From Bartonella florencae (lineage in GTDB: Bacteria; Pseudomonadota; Alphaproteobacteria; Rhizobiales; Rhizobiaceae), in NCBI RefSeq assembly GCF_000312525.1, contig NZ_HE997451.1:189803-253802 (forward strand): 64,000 nucleotides of DNA, given 5' to 3'. Below are positions 18,657 to 29,562 of the stretch, in pieces (position 1 is the first letter of the stretch; every line of letters starts with the position of its first letter). A program made the translations under genes and the position numbers. The notes below the pieces were generated by a model. The model saw only the letters and a program-made list of their open reading frames with translations. It had not been told where the DNA came from and did no database searches.

Positions 18657-19433
18657 TTAGAAAACTATATTATGTACTTCCTCGAAGTTTTTGCAAACCA
18701 TAGGTATATTTCTCAAAGAGGAATCTCCACGCACCACAGCGTTTTTTATAATATTATATAACTCTTTTCTTAAATTATTAGGTCCTGTTATTAGAATTTC
18801 TTTAATGTCCTTGATTAACTTTGGATCTATTGAACTAACCGCATATTTTGCCCAAATAAAATCTTTCTTTTTCCAATCAAACTCTTTGCGCAAAACAGCA
18901 ACGATATCACTATGTAATATACTCCCCCAACTTCTGCAAGAAACAACAAAAATAAGATAATTTTTTATTATTTCAAATATCTCCACTCATTTTCCATTCT
19001 TTAAATAATTGATTCTTTTTCAGATACTCTTTTGCTTTAGTGGTTCTTCTTCATATTCTCCATCTTCGTACTCCCTCGCTATGTACGTTCTATACATCAA
19101 ATTTAGCTTTCCCGCAGCTAACGCACTTAATTTCGCAGTAAGACTAAAATGTTCTTCACTAAGATCATTCTGTTTCTGCAAAAGCTTATTTTTTTATGCA
19201 GGACTTTATAATGTTTTGTATTAGGATACATTTTATTAAAAGATTTAACTCATCCAGTTTTCTTCAATAAACTCGATTTCATTATCAACAATGATTGTCC
19301 TTTCTTTAAAGCGTTGATATTTTTCATCAAGAGTTTCATTAAAAAGAAATTCAGCATGAATATTTTTTACATCATATATTAAAGTAATTAACAAAAAGGC
19401 TATAGTGAGTAATCTTTGTAATGAGGAAATCAT
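18657..19433 (-). pseudogene. Fragments of an unidentified small secreted protein gene
   Basis: Four protein-like pieces follow one another on the minus strand in different frames. First (19433-19245) is a 62-codon piece with a clear signal peptide, about residues 1-28, ending near HAE. Next is a piece containing LSEEHFSLTAKLSALAAGKL and then YEDGEYEEE, at about 19190-19020. Third is a short helical piece, KAKEYLKKNQLFKEWKMSGD, at about 19040-18975. Last is a 109-codon piece starting at GTG 18986 that ends in HNIVF. I do not recognise the family. Each piece has normal amino-acid composition, and the breaks suggest one secreted protein gene that has frameshifted. The first and last pieces could instead be separate small genes. 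Confidence 0.5.
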
Positions 19434-19644
19434 ATTATTTCACTTTTAAGTTCATAGAGATGCTTATCAAGAGCACTCTCTATTTTTATAATAGCCTTGC
19501 TTAATATATTTGTCTGTTTGTATCAATATGTATTATACAAAATAGTTCAAAGAGAATTTTTTATGACCCAAGTTTTATGATTTTTTTTTGTAGAGCTATT
19601 TTATAAGATGAATGATAATTTTAGATTCATCGAAATTTTTTGAC

Positions 19645-22600
19645 CTAAAAAGAGCATTTCTCTGCCATTTCAACAAGCTGTTTCATAATCGTTGCTGCTC
19701 CAATAAGTCTTTCATTAACTGTGGGCCAATTCCGAATAAGGGCAATAGTTTGGTCTGGTCTAATTTTTGCCATTGAACCCTGTTTTGCAACCCACTGGAC
19801 AAGGGCAACACTATTTGCAAAATAATTATTACGAAATTGTATAATAATACCCTTTGGTCCAGCATCCAATTTTTCTACATGTGCTTTGCGACATAATATT
19901 TTAATATAAAAAACTTTAAGAAGATTTTGAACTTCAAGTGGTAAAGGACCAAAACGATCAATTAATTCAGCTGCAAATTCATCGATTTGTTCTAAATCAT
20001 TAAGTTCTGTTAAACGACGATAAAGTCCCATACGTAATGGCAAGTCAGGCACGAAATTCTCTGGTATAATCGCGGTTGTATCAAGTGAAATTTGAGGTGA
20101 CCATTGTTTATCTTCACTCTGTTCTCCCTCTTTTAATTCAGCAACGGCTTCTTCAAGCATTTTTTGATAAAGTTCAAATCCAACCTCTTTAATATGTCCC
20201 GATTGCTTTTCGCCTAAAAAATTTCCTGAACCGCGAATATCCATATCATGGCTTGCCAATTGAAAGCCTGCCCCCAATGTATCAAGAGATTGTAAAATTT
20301 TAAGACGACGATCAGCAGCAAGAGTTAAAACTTTACCGGATGGATAAGTAAAGAGTGCATAAGCACGTTGTTTTGAACGCCCTACCCTACCACGCAATTG
20401 ATAAAGAGCAGCAAGACCAAACATTTCAGCACGATGCACAATTAATGTATTAGCAGTTGGAATATCAAGACCGGATTCAATAATGGTTGTTGATAATAAA
20501 ACATCATATTGACCGTCATAAAATGCATTCATAATATCATCAAGCTGTCCAGCGGGCATTTGTCCATGCGCTATAACGAACTTGAGCTCTGGTACATGCA
20601 TTTTAAGGTATTCTTCTACAAAGCCAAGATCTGAAATGCGAGGACAAACATAAAAACTTTGTCCACCACGGTAGTATTCTCGAAGCAATGTTTCACGTAT
20701 AACAAGTGAATCAAACGGTGAAATAAAAGTCCGTACCGCCATTCTATCAATGGGTGGAGTGGTTATCAATGAAAGTTCCCGTACCCCTGATAATGCTAAT
20801 CCTAAAGTACGTGGTATTGGAGTTGCTGAGAGTGTGAGAACATGAATATCGCTTTTAAGCTCTTTTAGGCATTCTTTATGTTTGACACCAAAATGTTGCT
20901 CCTCATCAATGATAAGAAGACCTAACCGTAAAAAATTGACTGCACCACTTAAGAGTGCATGTGTTCCAATGGCAATATCAATTGTACCATCTGAAATTCC
21001 TTTTTTGACTTGTGCGAGTTCTTTAGCTTTCACAAGTCTTGATGCGTGACCAATTTTAACAGGTAATCCTTGAAAACGTGAAATAAAAGTTTTGTAATGT
21101 TGTCGTGAGAGCAAAGTTGTAGGCACAACAACAGCCACCTGATATCCATTTAATGCAGCAACAAAAGCACTTCGAATGGCCACTTCTGTTTTTCCAAAGC
21201 CAACATCGCCACATATTAAGCGATCCATCGGTTTGCCTGATGCCAAATCATCTAATACAGCATCAATAGCGTTCATTTGATCTTCCGTCTCTTCATAAGG
21301 AAAGCATGCAACAAATTCATCAAATGATCCAATTGGCGGGATCAAAGCAGGTGCAGAACGCATAGCACGCTCTGCAGCTATACGGATCAATTGGCCAGCC
21401 ATTTCCAATAAATGTTTTTTTAGTCGTGTTTTACGTGCTTGCCAGGCAACACCACCTAATTTATCTAATGTTACATCAGCTCCCTCTGATCCATAGCGTG
21501 AAAGAAGTTCGATATTTTCGACAGGTAAAAAAAGCCTATCATCTCCAGCATATTTAATTTCAAGGCAATCTCGTAAAATTCCAGTTGTCGTGATGGTTTT
21601 AAGACCAATAAATTGTCCAATACCGTGGTCGATATGCACAACCATATCGCCAGAATTTAAAGCTGCAATTTCAGAAATAAAATTCGTATTGTGTTTGCGC
21701 CGTTTTGGTGATCTTATGAAACGATCACCAAGGATATCCTGCTCTGCTATAACAGAAAAATCTTCCACTTCAAAGCCGTGCTCTATCCTTATAACAGCTG
21801 CGAATATATGATCACGTGGTGTTGCTCTAACAGTTTGTAATGATTTTACAATATCTATTTTTTTTAATCCATGTTCTTCAAGAACCTGCACCAAACGATT
21901 GAGAGATCCTTCACTCCAACAGGCTAAAAGCACTTTCTTACCAGCTGCGCGTAATGAAGCAATATGATCAACGACAGTTGAGAAAACATTTTTTTCTTGT
22001 GCATTGCGTTCTTTTACAAAATCATATCCCCGTTTGACATGTGTGTGGACAACAGTTTTTCCAAAAGTTTGTGGAACATTAAAAGGAGTAAAATCAATCT
22101 GTTTTTCAGATTGTTGTATAATTTCTAAAACACGCTCTGGCGTTAAATAAAGAAGGCTAGGCTCTATTGGATGGTAAGAAGCACAACCTTCATGATCATA
22201 TTCCTGTTCTTTACGTGCATCATAATAATCTTCAATAAGGCGATAGCGCTCAATGAGCACTTCTTCTATGAGATGTTCAAAAACAACAGGTATATTGCCA
22301 CAATGGTCAAAAAAACTATCAAGATTCTCATAAAAAAATGGTAACCAATGTTCCATACCAGCAAAACGCCGCCCTTGGGAAATTGCTTCATAAAGCATAT
22401 TATTTTTTTGTGATATACCAAATGTGCGTGTATAATTGCTTTTAAAGCGGCTAATGCCTTCAGCTGTCAAAACAATTTCACTCATCGCATGTAATAAAAG
22501 TGCAGTTTTTTGCTTTGTGGTTCTTTGCGTTTCTGGATCAAATGTGCGGATACTCTCTAAGGTGTCTCCAAAAAAATCAAGACGCAAAGGCTGGGCTTCC

Positions 22601-23145
22601 GTAGGAGAAAAGATATCAAGAATTCCTCCTCTCACTGCAAATTCACCAACATCACGAACAACTGTAACACGTTCAAAACCATTGGCTTCCAAAAATTGAA
22701 TAAAATGCCCCATATGATTACGCTGTCCAACCTGCGCACGGATAATCTGTGTCTCTACCATTTTACGGGGAGGCAATTTTTGCATAATTGCATTTGCTGT
22801 TGTTAATATAATTGCAGCGTGTGGATTTTGGCGCAAATTTGCTATATCTGCCAAAGCTGATAGACGACGTGCCATAACAGCAACTCCAGGTGATACGCGA
22901 TCATAGGGTAAACAATCCCATGCAGGAAATTGACGTATAGGCAAATTTGGCTCAATAAAATTTAAAACTTGTTGTAAATGGGCAATTTTGGTTCCATCAC
23001 GAAGAACATAGAGAAGTGGTTTATTTTGTGCAATTTCTGAACGCAACTGTGCAAGTGCAAAGGCTTCAAATCCATCAGTAATTCCATCAAAGATCATATG
23101 GGCCGAAGTATTTTGCGGAATGATAGTTTTTTTAAATATAGACAT
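19645..23145 (-). CDS. mfd: Transcription-repair coupling factor Mfd
   Basis: A protein of about 1166 residues that removes stalled RNA polymerase from DNA lesions and recruits UvrA for repair. The N-terminal UvrB-like part has FPAWDCLPYDRVSP, and the polymerase-interaction domain follows at about 460-560 (DMVVHIDHGIGQFIGL). The RecG-like motor has Walker A GDVGFGKTE (near residue 650) and the DEEQ box in DEEQHFGVKH (near 750). The C-terminal domain ends near 1140. An upstream TTG at 23169 would extend the frame but overlaps sdhE; the first ATG, at 23145, lies 5 nt after the sdhE stop and is preferred. Confidence 0.96.
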   Translation of the reverse strand: MSIFKKTIIPQNTSAHMIFDGITDGFEAFALAQLRSEIAQNKPLLYVLRDGTKIAHLQQVLNFIEPNLPIRQFPAWDCLPYDRVSPGVAVMARRLSALADIANLRQNPHAAIILTTANAIMQKLPPRKMVETQIIRAQVGQRNHMGHFIQFLEANGFERVTVVRDVGEFAVRGGILDIFSPTEAQPLRLDFFGDTLESIRTFDPETQRTTKQKTALLLHAMSEIVLTAEGISRFKSNYTRTFGISQKNNMLYEAISQGRRFAGMEHWLPFFYENLDSFFDHCGNIPVVFEHLIEEVLIERYRLIEDYYDARKEQEYDHEGCASYHPIEPSLLYLTPERVLEIIQQSEKQIDFTPFNVPQTFGKTVVHTHVKRGYDFVKERNAQEKNVFSTVVDHIASLRAAGKKVLLACWSEGSLNRLVQVLEEHGLKKIDIVKSLQTVRATPRDHIFAAVIRIEHGFEVEDFSVIAEQDILGDRFIRSPKRRKHNTNFISEIAALNSGDMVVHIDHGIGQFIGLKTITTTGILRDCLEIKYAGDDRLFLPVENIELLSRYGSEGADVTLDKLGGVAWQARKTRLKKHLLEMAGQLIRIAAERAMRSAPALIPPIGSFDEFVACFPYEETEDQMNAIDAVLDDLASGKPMDRLICGDVGFGKTEVAIRSAFVAALNGYQVAVVVPTTLLSRQHYKTFISRFQGLPVKIGHASRLVKAKELAQVKKGISDGTIDIAIGTHALLSGAVNFLRLGLLIIDEEQHFGVKHKECLKELKSDIHVLTLSATPIPRTLGLALSGVRELSLITTPPIDRMAVRTFISPFDSLVIRETLLREYYRGGQSFYVCPRISDLGFVEEYLKMHVPELKFVIAHGQMPAGQLDDIMNAFYDGQYDVLLSTTIIESGLDIPTANTLIVHRAEMFGLAALYQLRGRVGRSKQRAYALFTYPSGKVLTLAADRRLKILQSLDTLGAGFQLASHDMDIRGSGNFLGEKQSGHIKEVGFELYQKMLEEAVAELKEGEQSEDKQWSPQISLDTTAIIPENFVPDLPLRMGLYRRLTELNDLEQIDEFAAELIDRFGPLPLEVQNLLKVFYIKILCRKAHVEKLDAGPKGIIIQFRNNYFANSVALVQWVAKQGSMAKIRPDQTIALIRNWPTVNERLIGAATIMKQLVEMAEKCSF

Positions 23146-23150
23146 TGGAA

Positions 23151-23441
23151 TTAATTTAAACTTATGCAAACATGGTAATTTATGATGTCACGAAAAAGTG
23201 GACTATCAACTTCAGGAGGGGGGGAGATTTCTCCAGTAACCCACTTCAATAAATCACGATCATCAAAAGACATAATATACTCAAGTTCAGAAATCGTTTT
23301 ATCACTCATTTCAACAATATGCGCATCTACATAATGCCCCAAAATAAGATCCATTTCACGAATACCACGATGCCATGCGCGAAAAATCAAGCGGCGACGA
23401 CGCACATCTAATTGATTTTCGTCAACGACAAAAACTGCCAT
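23151..23441 (-). CDS. sdhE: SdhE/YgfY-family FAD assembly factor for succinate dehydrogenase
   Basis: A small 96-residue protein of the SdhE (Sdh5/YgfY) family, which helps attach FAD covalently to the flavoprotein subunit of succinate dehydrogenase. The defining RGxxExD motif is seen as HRGIREMDLILG (about 25-36), after RRRRLIFRAW. The DDRDLLKWVTGE segment is also family-typical. GGAGAC lies just upstream of the ATG. It is directly upstream of mfd, an order common in Rhizobiales. Confidence 0.93.
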   Translation of the reverse strand: MAVFVVDENQLDVRRRRLIFRAWHRGIREMDLILGHYVDAHIVEMSDKTISELEYIMSFDDRDLLKWVTGEISPPPEVDSPLFRDIINYHVCISLN

Positions 23442-23510
23442 AAAAGTCTCCTTAAATTAAGTGAGAAATAATATATGCCTTTAATTTTTAGAATAAGTTT
23501 GGCATCTAAC

Positions 23511-24191
23511 CTAAGGAAGTTCAATAATCTTTTTTTCTTTAAGCGTAATTCGACGATGCATTTGTTTAGCCAAAGCGTAATTGTGTGTTGCAATAAGAGC
23601 AGAAAGACCAGATTGACGAACAAGCGCAGATAAAGCTTGAAAGACATAGGCTGAAGTTACAGGATCAAGATTTCCTGTAGGTTCATCAGCCAACAGAACT
23701 GAAGGACCATTTGCTACTGCACGTGCAATAGCAACACGCTGTTGTTCACCACCAGATAATTCTGATGGGCGATGGTTTGCACGATGAGAAACACGCAGAT
23801 ATGTCAATAGCTTCAGTGCACGATCTTCTGCTATAGATTTTTTAAATCCTGCTATCATTTGCGGTATCATGACATTTTCTAAAGCCGTAAATTCTGGAAG
23901 TAAGTGATGAAATTGATAGACAAAACCAATATCATTTCGTCTAATAGCTGTTCGCTCACTATCAGATCGTTTTGCACAAGAAATACCTCGTAACATCACA
24001 TCACCAGCTGTTGGTTTTTCCAATAAGCCAGCAATATGAAGAAGTGTTGATTTCCCTGCACCAGATGGTGCGACAAGAGCGACGAGTTCTCCGCGATTAA
24101 GAATAAAATTTGCTTTATCTAAAATAATAAGAGGTTTATGCCCCTCAAAAAAATGTCGTTCAATTCCTACAAGCTCTAAAATAGCTGTCAT
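23511..24191 (-). CDS. lolD: LolD, ATPase of the lipoprotein-releasing ABC complex
   Basis: A 226-residue ABC ATPase that powers release of outer-membrane lipoproteins from the inner membrane to the carrier LolA. It has Walker [10 protein letters not shown] (41-49), the signature [14 protein letters not shown] and Walker [12 protein letters not shown], the MacB/LolD-type form. The start ATG overlaps the lolC stop codon by one base, so translation is coupled. Identification as LolD rather than another MacB-type ATPase rests on the neighbouring lolC. Confidence 0.93.
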   Translation of the reverse strand: MTAILELVGIERHFFEGHKPLIILDKANFILNRGELVALVAPSGAGKSTLLHIAGLLEKPTAGDVMLRGISCAKRSDSERTAIRRNDIGFVYQFHHLLPEFTALENVMIPQMIAGFKKSIAEDRALKLLTYLRVSHRANHRPSELSGGEQQRVAIARAVANGPSVLLADEPTGNLDPVTSAYVFQALSALVRQSGLSALIATHNYALAKQMHRRITLKEKKIIELP

Positions 24192-25459
24192 TATTCATAC
24201 CTCAAAGCTTGTACAGGATCTAGTTTAGCAGCGCGCCATGCCGGAATAAGTGCTGCTAGAAATGACAAAAATAAAGCCATTATAGCAACGATGGTTGTCT
24301 GTCCCCACTCAATTTGTGCGGGCAATTTCGTTAAAAAATAAAGTTGAGGATTAAAAACATCAACGTTAAATAACCAAGAAATAAAATCCTGAATATGATT
24401 AATATTTGCAGTCGCTATAATCCCCAAAATTAAACCTAATATTGTACCAATAAAGCCAATCATCATACCAGTGACGATAAATATACGCAGAATTGCGCTT
24501 TGTTGTGCACCCATTGTACGTAAAATTGCAATATCATGGCTTTTATCCTTTACGAGCATAATGAGTCCTGAAATAATATTCAAAGCAGCAACAAGAACAA
24601 TAAGAGAAAGAATGAAAAACATAACATTTCGTTCAATCTGCAAGGCTGAAAAAAAAGCTTGATTGCGTTCTCGCCAATCAATTAAAGAGACTTGCTGACC
24701 AATTGTTTTTTCTACAATTGGTTTTATTTGATCGACAGCATCAGGATAATTTAAAAATAATTCTAAAGACTGAACGTTTTCTCCCAAATTAAAAAACATT
24801 TGTGCTTCATGAAGAGGCATAAATACAAATATTGAATCATATTCAGACATACCAATTTCAAAGATAGCAGTCACTTTGTAAGCTTTAACACGTGGTGTAA
24901 CACCAAAGGGAGTTGCATCACCATCAGGAGTAATAATACGAAGGTTACTCCCAATGGTTAACCCCAATTTTGTTGCCAAACCACTACCAATTGCAACACC
25001 CTCTTCTTTATCAAATTGTGCAAGCGAACCTAATTTAATATTTTGGGATATGGTTTTAAGCTTCTCTAAATCTTGTTTGCGCATACCACGAACTAAAGCC
25101 CCAGAGCCTCCTTGAAGTTCGCCCTGCACAAGCGCTTGTCCCTCAATAACAGGCAAAGCAAATTTTATACCATGCACAGATTCTAAAGAAGAAATAAGGG
25201 TACTATAATCAGGAAAACCAGAATTAACAGCTTGAACAACAAGATGCCCATTCATACCAAGAATACGATTGAGAAGTTCTGTACGAAAACCATTCATCAC
25301 CGCCATAACAACAACCAAGGCAAATACGCCTAACATAATTCCAATAAGAGAAATGATAGAAATAACGGATGCAACAACATGTTTTTTATTGGGAATCATA
25401 TAGCGAAAAGCAATCATCCACTCATAAGATGAAAACCATTTACTTTTCAACTTCTTCAT
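24191..25459 (-). CDS. lolC: LolC/E-type permease of the lipoprotein-releasing complex
   Basis: A 422-residue inner-membrane protein with the FtsX/MacB layout: one N-terminal membrane helix (about 28-55), a large periplasmic domain (about 60-270) and three C-terminal helices (about 275-305, 320-350 and 380-410). It ends with [21 protein letters not shown], the typical permease ending. As in many alphaproteobacteria, only one LolC/E gene accompanies lolD, so it probably forms a homodimer (LolF type). It lies 8 bp after proS and overlaps lolD by one base. Confidence 0.92.
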   Translation of the reverse strand: MKKLKSKWFSSYEWMIAFRYMIPNKKHVVASVISIISLIGIMLGVFALVVVMAVMNGFRTELLNRILGMNGHLVVQAVNSGFPDYSTLISSLESVHGIKFALPVIEGQALVQGELQGGSGALVRGMRKQDLEKLKTISQNIKLGSLAQFDKEEGVAIGSGLATKLGLTIGSNLRIITPDGDATPFGVTPRVKAYKVTAIFEIGMSEYDSIFVFMPLHEAQMFFNLGENVQSLELFLNYPDAVDQIKPIVEKTIGQQVSLIDWRERNQAFFSALQIERNVMFFILSLIVLVAALNIISGLIMLVKDKSHDIAILRTMGAQQSAILRIFIVTGMMIGFIGTILGLILGIIATANINHIQDFISWLFNVDVFNPQLYFLTKLPAQIEWGQTTIVAIMALFLSFLAALIPAWRAAKLDPVQALRYE

Positions 25460-25467
25460 AACATTGC

Positions 25468-26796
25468 CTATTCAATTATAGAAAATTGGCCGAGGACATC
25501 TTCAACCGTTAGAGATTTTTTTACACCTGTTTTTCGATCTTTCATTTCAACTTTATTTTGTGCAATGCTGTTAGGTCCAACAATAATTTGTGCTGGCAAG
25601 CCAATGAGATCCATTGTTGCAAATTTTGATCCAGGGCGCTCATTTCTATCATCTAACAATGGCTCAAAACCAGAATCTATGAATTTCTGATAAAGAGTTT
25701 CACATGTATTTGTGCATTTTTTATCATCAGGCTTCATATTAATGATACCCACATCAAATGGAGCCATCGCTTTTGGCCAAATAATACCGTTTTCATCATG
25801 AGAAGCTTCAATCGCTGCTGCAACAAGACGTGAAGGCCCAATGCCGTAAGATCCCATAGAGATGACATGCTCTTTTCCATCTTGTCCCATAACTTTTGCT
25901 CCCATAGGAGCAGAATACTTCGTGCCAAAATGGAAAATATGTCCTACTTCAATACCACGCGCTGAAAGACGATTATGACCAGAAACTTTAGTCCATTCTT
26001 CTTCATTATGCATTTCTTCTGTTGCTGCATAAAAAGATGTCCATTGTTTAACAGTATCATCTAAAATAGCTTTATCGCTAAAATCAATCGAACTGTTTGG
26101 AACAGTAAGTTCAAGAAATTGTTTATCACAAAAAATAGCACTTTCTCCTGTTTCAGCAAGAATAATAAATTCATGACTAAGTTCACCACCAATTGGACCA
26201 GTATCAGCACGCATAGGAATTGCTTTTAAACCAAGACGAGAAAAAGTACGTAAATAGGCAATAAACATGCGATTATAAGACGTTTGAGAACTTTCATAAT
26301 CAAGATCAAAAGAATAAGCATCTTTCATTAAAAACTCTCGTGAGCGCATCACACCAAAACGTGGGCGGATTTCATCACGAAACTTCCATTGAATATGATA
26401 CAAATTGAGTGGAAGATCTTTATAAGAACGAATATAGGAACGAAAAATATCCGTCACCATTTCTTCATTTGTTGGACCATAAAGTAAATCACGCTTTTGA
26501 CGATCTTTAATGCGGAGCATTTCCAAACCATAGTCATCATAACGACCACTTTCACGCCAAAGATCTGCAGATTGAATTGTAGGCATTAATATTTCTATAG
26601 CACCAGCTCGCTCTTGCTCTTCACGAATAATTTTACAAACTTTATCGAGAACTTTTTTACCCAATGGAAGCCAAGAATAAATTCCTGAAGTTTGTTGGCG
26701 AATCATACCGGCACGCAACATTAATCGATGAGAAACAATCTCCGCCTCCTTAGGATTTTCTTTTAAAAGTGGAAGGAAATATTGAGAAAGACGCAT
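25468..26796 (-). CDS. proS: Prolyl-tRNA synthetase, short form
   Basis: A class II synthetase of 442 residues that charges tRNA-Pro. Motif 2 is in [26 protein letters not shown] (given here as [17 protein letters not shown] and MKDAYSFD) and motif 3 in [12 protein letters not shown]. It lacks the roughly 180-residue editing (INS) domain of the E. coli enzyme; this short form is normal in alphaproteobacteria. The C-terminal anticodon domain covers about 345-440. The 224 bp upstream, between this gene and rnj, show no gene. Confidence 0.96.
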   Translation of the reverse strand: MRLSQYFLPLLKENPKEAEIVSHRLMLRAGMIRQQTSGIYSWLPLGKKVLDKVCKIIREEQERAGAIEILMPTIQSADLWRESGRYDDYGLEMLRIKDRQKRDLLYGPTNEEMVTDIFRSYIRSYKDLPLNLYHIQWKFRDEIRPRFGVMRSREFLMKDAYSFDLDYESSQTSYNRMFIAYLRTFSRLGLKAIPMRADTGPIGGELSHEFIILAETGESAIFCDKQFLELTVPNSSIDFSDKAILDDTVKQWTSFYAATEEMHNEEEWTKVSGHNRLSARGIEVGHIFHFGTKYSAPMGAKVMGQDGKEHVISMGSYGIGPSRLVAAAIEASHDENGIIWPKAMAPFDVGIINMKPDDKKCTNTCETLYQKFIDSGFEPLLDDRNERPGSKFATMDLIGLPAQIIVGPNSIAQNKVEMKDRKTGVKKSLTVEDVLGQFSIIE

Positions 26797-27020
26797 TGAA
26801 ATAATTAACTCCTAATCAGACCTATTATATTAGAACAATTTAAATAGAGTATATATTTAATCTATAGCGACATTCTGAATGCTTGCAAACATAACGAACA
26901 GATTGTTGAAAAATTTATGTGCTCTATTCCTCATTAAGCTCAATTTGAGCGATAAAACGATCTCACAATCCCCTTTTTTCTTTCTTCATTAAAAAGAAAA
27001 TAACATAATACTAAAATGTT

Positions 27021-28697
27021 TCATTTTGATTGATGTAAAAAAACTGTACAGATAGGTTTTTTCCGCCAAATTTCATGAACAGCTGCTCTTACTGCACGCC
27101 GTGTTGCTTCTCGAACAAGGTCATTATTTTTTCGTTTAATGCGTGGGATGTTATAAAATGTATTTTCGACAATATCTAAAAGAATATCTTTCAATTTTTC
27201 TCCCTCTCCATTACTCTCAGGCAGTCCAAATGTGCTTAGACCAATATCATTTAATAACTCATATTTGCTATTCATATGGAGAGAAACAGCAACATGACCA
27301 GCGTAACTTAGTTTTCTACGTTCACGAATTCCTAACTCATACTCATCTCCAAGAAGACAACCATCTTTATAAATACGGCCAACAGGAACTTGATCAATAA
27401 CTTCTACAGGATCTGGTGTGAGACGCAGCATGTTACCATTTCTAATATCCCTCACAATTTTAATACCTGCTTGACGTGCTAAATCCGCTTGAGCAGTAAG
27501 ATGTATTGCCTCACCATGCACAGGCACAAGTATTTGTGGCTTTATCCAATCATACATCTGTAAAAGTTCTAAGCGACGGGGATGACCTGAAACATGAATG
27601 AGAGCATCCTCATTCGTGATCACTTTAATCCCCATATCAATAAAACGATTTTGTATCTCAAGAATTGCTTTTTCATTTCCTGGAATACTTCGTGATGAAT
27701 AAATAATGGTATCACCAGCAGAAAGTGCAAGATTTCTCATTTCACCACGTGAAAGCTTAGCCAAAGCAGCACATGACTCTCCTTGACTTCCCGTGACAAC
27801 TAAAACAAGATCTTTACGCGGGATATAACCATAATCATCTTCTGTCACAAATGGAGCTAAACCATCCATATAACCAAGCTCTTGGGCAACCATAATACTG
27901 CGTTTAAGAGAGCGTCCAACAATAAGAAGCTTGCGTCCAACGGACTCAGCTGCAAGAGCGATAGAACGAATCCGACCGACATTAGAGGAAAAAGTTGCAA
28001 TTGCAACGCGCCCTTCAGCTTTTGAGAGAATTTCACAGAAACTTGTCTGAACTTGTTGTTCTGATGGTGTTATACCATCACGACATGCATTCGTAGAATC
28101 ACAAAGCAATGCCAAAACGCCTTTATTGCCTAAAGTACGAAATCGTTTTTCATTTGTTAAAGCTCCAAGCGAAGGTGTATGATCAATTTTCCAATCACCA
28201 GTATGGATAACAGTACCTAAAGACGTTGTAATTGCCAAAGATACAGATTCTGGTATTGAATGGTTAACGGCAATAGCCTCTAGCGCAAAAGAACCCACTT
28301 GAAAACAATCACCAGCTTGAAAAACATTGAGTGACATTTTGTGAGATTCAAAATCTGCTTGTTTTTTAATTTCCAATAATCCTGCTGTAAAAGGCGTACA
28401 GTAAATTGGAACTTGTAACTTTGGCCATAAATCAAGAACGGCCCCATAATGATCTTCGTGAGCATGTGTTAAAATAAGACCACGCACATTATGTTTTTCG
28501 CTTTCCAGAAAACGAATATCAGGGAGAACAAGATCTGCTCCTGGTAATTCAGGACCAGCAAAACTAACCCCCATATCAACCAGCAGCCATTCACGAAGAT
28601 GTTGTGGTCCAAACCCGTAAGCAGCCAGATTCATCCCTATTTCACCTACGCCTCCCAGAGGTAAAAAGACAAATTCACATTCATGAGCTGCAACCAT
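27021..28697 (-). CDS. rnj: Ribonuclease J
   Basis: A metallo-beta-lactamase/beta-CASP ribonuclease of about 558 residues with 5'-3' exonuclease and endonuclease activity, used in RNA maturation and decay. The metal site has the HxHxDH motif HAHEDHYGA (about 79-87), later GDWKIDH, and HVSGHPRRLE in the beta-CASP part. LPLGGVGEIGMN at the start is typical of the family. AGGAG lies 6 nt before the ATG at 28697, so I prefer this start to the ATG two codons upstream. The cell thus has both RNase E and RNase J, as is usual in Rhizobiales. Confidence 0.95.
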   Translation of the reverse strand: MVAAHECEFVFLPLGGVGEIGMNLAAYGFGPQHLREWLLVDMGVSFAGPELPGADLVLPDIRFLESEKHNVRGLILTHAHEDHYGAVLDLWPKLQVPIYCTPFTAGLLEIKKQADFESHKMSLNVFQAGDCFQVGSFALEAIAVNHSIPESVSLAITTSLGTVIHTGDWKIDHTPSLGALTNEKRFRTLGNKGVLALLCDSTNACRDGITPSEQQVQTSFCEILSKAEGRVAIATFSSNVGRIRSIALAAESVGRKLLIVGRSLKRSIMVAQELGYMDGLAPFVTEDDYGYIPRKDLVLVVTGSQGESCAALAKLSRGEMRNLALSAGDTIIYSSRSIPGNEKAILEIQNRFIDMGIKVITNEDALIHVSGHPRRLELLQMYDWIKPQILVPVHGEAIHLTAQADLARQAGIKIVRDIRNGNMLRLTPDPVEVIDQVPVGRIYKDGCLLGDEYELGIRERRKLSYAGHVAVSLHMNSKYELLNDIGLSTFGLPESNGEGEKLKDILLDIVENTFYNIPRIKRKNNDLVREATRRAVRAAVHEIWRKKPICTVFLHQSK

Positions 28698-28752
28698 AAA
28701 CATCTCCTAAATTATTAAGATAATCTGAGCGTGAAATATAATTTTTCATAAA

Positions 28753-29562
28753 TTAACAACGATCTGCATGAACACAAGCAGCCAAACCAAAATGAACATC
28801 ACCAGCTGTTATAATAGCTTTTTGATTATTTGCTTGTTGTATGATGCAGTTAAAATCATGATCAAGCCCCTCAAAAATACCCTCAATGATTTTTTCATCA
28901 TTGATTATTTTCACATATTGTCCAAGATGTGCCGAATGTGAAAGCCATTTTTTACGGATTATATCACATCCCCCACGTTGCTTCCAAAGCAGGTAATTTT
29001 TAGCAAAAAACTCCGTCAAAACTATAAATAACTGTTCTGGTTCAATATGCAAACCAATATTCTTTAAGCTTGAAGTGAGATAGGGACCATCTTCATAATG
29101 ATGTTTTACATTTATTCCAATACCAATAACCAAAGCATTCTGCTTTGAGGGCAATTTAAAAATCTCGAGCAAAATACCAGAACTTTTAGCACCTCTGAGC
29201 AAAATATCATTTGGCCATTTTAAGCCAACAATACCATTCTCTTGTTTTTCAGCTTTTATAAATTGTTGTATTGCCTCTACCACGCTTACTCCAGCCACAA
29301 AACCAAGCTGAGCAGCAGTTTGATGAACAATACCATCAATTAATAAAAGACTAGAATAAAGGTTCCCTTTTGGACTAGCCCAACGCCTTCCTCTTCTCGC
29401 TCTTCCCTGCAATTGTTCTTGTGCAACGATCCAAAGATAACCTTGATGAGCTGTTTGCGCTTTTTGTTGTGCAATAAGATTTGTTGAATCAACATTTTCG
29501 TACGATTCAACGCTGTATCCTTGTTTTTGTGCAAAATCTGATAAAATATAAACCATATTCAC
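28753..29562 (-). CDS. birA: Biotin-[acetyl-CoA-carboxylase] ligase
   Basis: A 269-residue ligase that attaches biotin to the carrier protein of acetyl-CoA carboxylase and other biotin enzymes. It has the biotinyl-AMP loop GRARRGRRW (about 53-61), followed by SPKGNLYSSLLL and KWPNDILL. It has no N-terminal DNA-binding domain, so it is not a BirA-type repressor. The longest frame begins at GTG 29562, overlapping the nuoN stop; an ATG two codons later is equally possible. This places it as the last gene translated from the nuo operon or as part of a nuoN-birA-rnj run. Confidence 0.93.
   Translation of the reverse strand: MNMVYILSDFAQKQGYSVESYENVDSTNLIAQQKAQTAHQGYLWIVAQEQLQGRARRGRRWASPKGNLYSSLLLIDGIVHQTAAQLGFVAGVSVVEAIQQFIKAEKQENGIVGLKWPNDILLRGAKSSGILLEIFKLPSKQNALVIGIGINVKHHYEDGPYLTSSLKNIGLHIEPEQLFIVLTEFFAKNYLLWKQRGGCDIIRKKWLSHSAHLGQYVKIINDEKIIEGIFEGLDHDFNCIIQQANNQKAIITAGDVHFGLAACVHADRC

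Noticed and set aside
19009-19224. 71-codon plus-strand ORF with hydrophobic, Ser-rich sequence
   Set aside because: The opposite strand in the same place gives a more protein-like helical sequence belonging to the decayed secreted protein gene.
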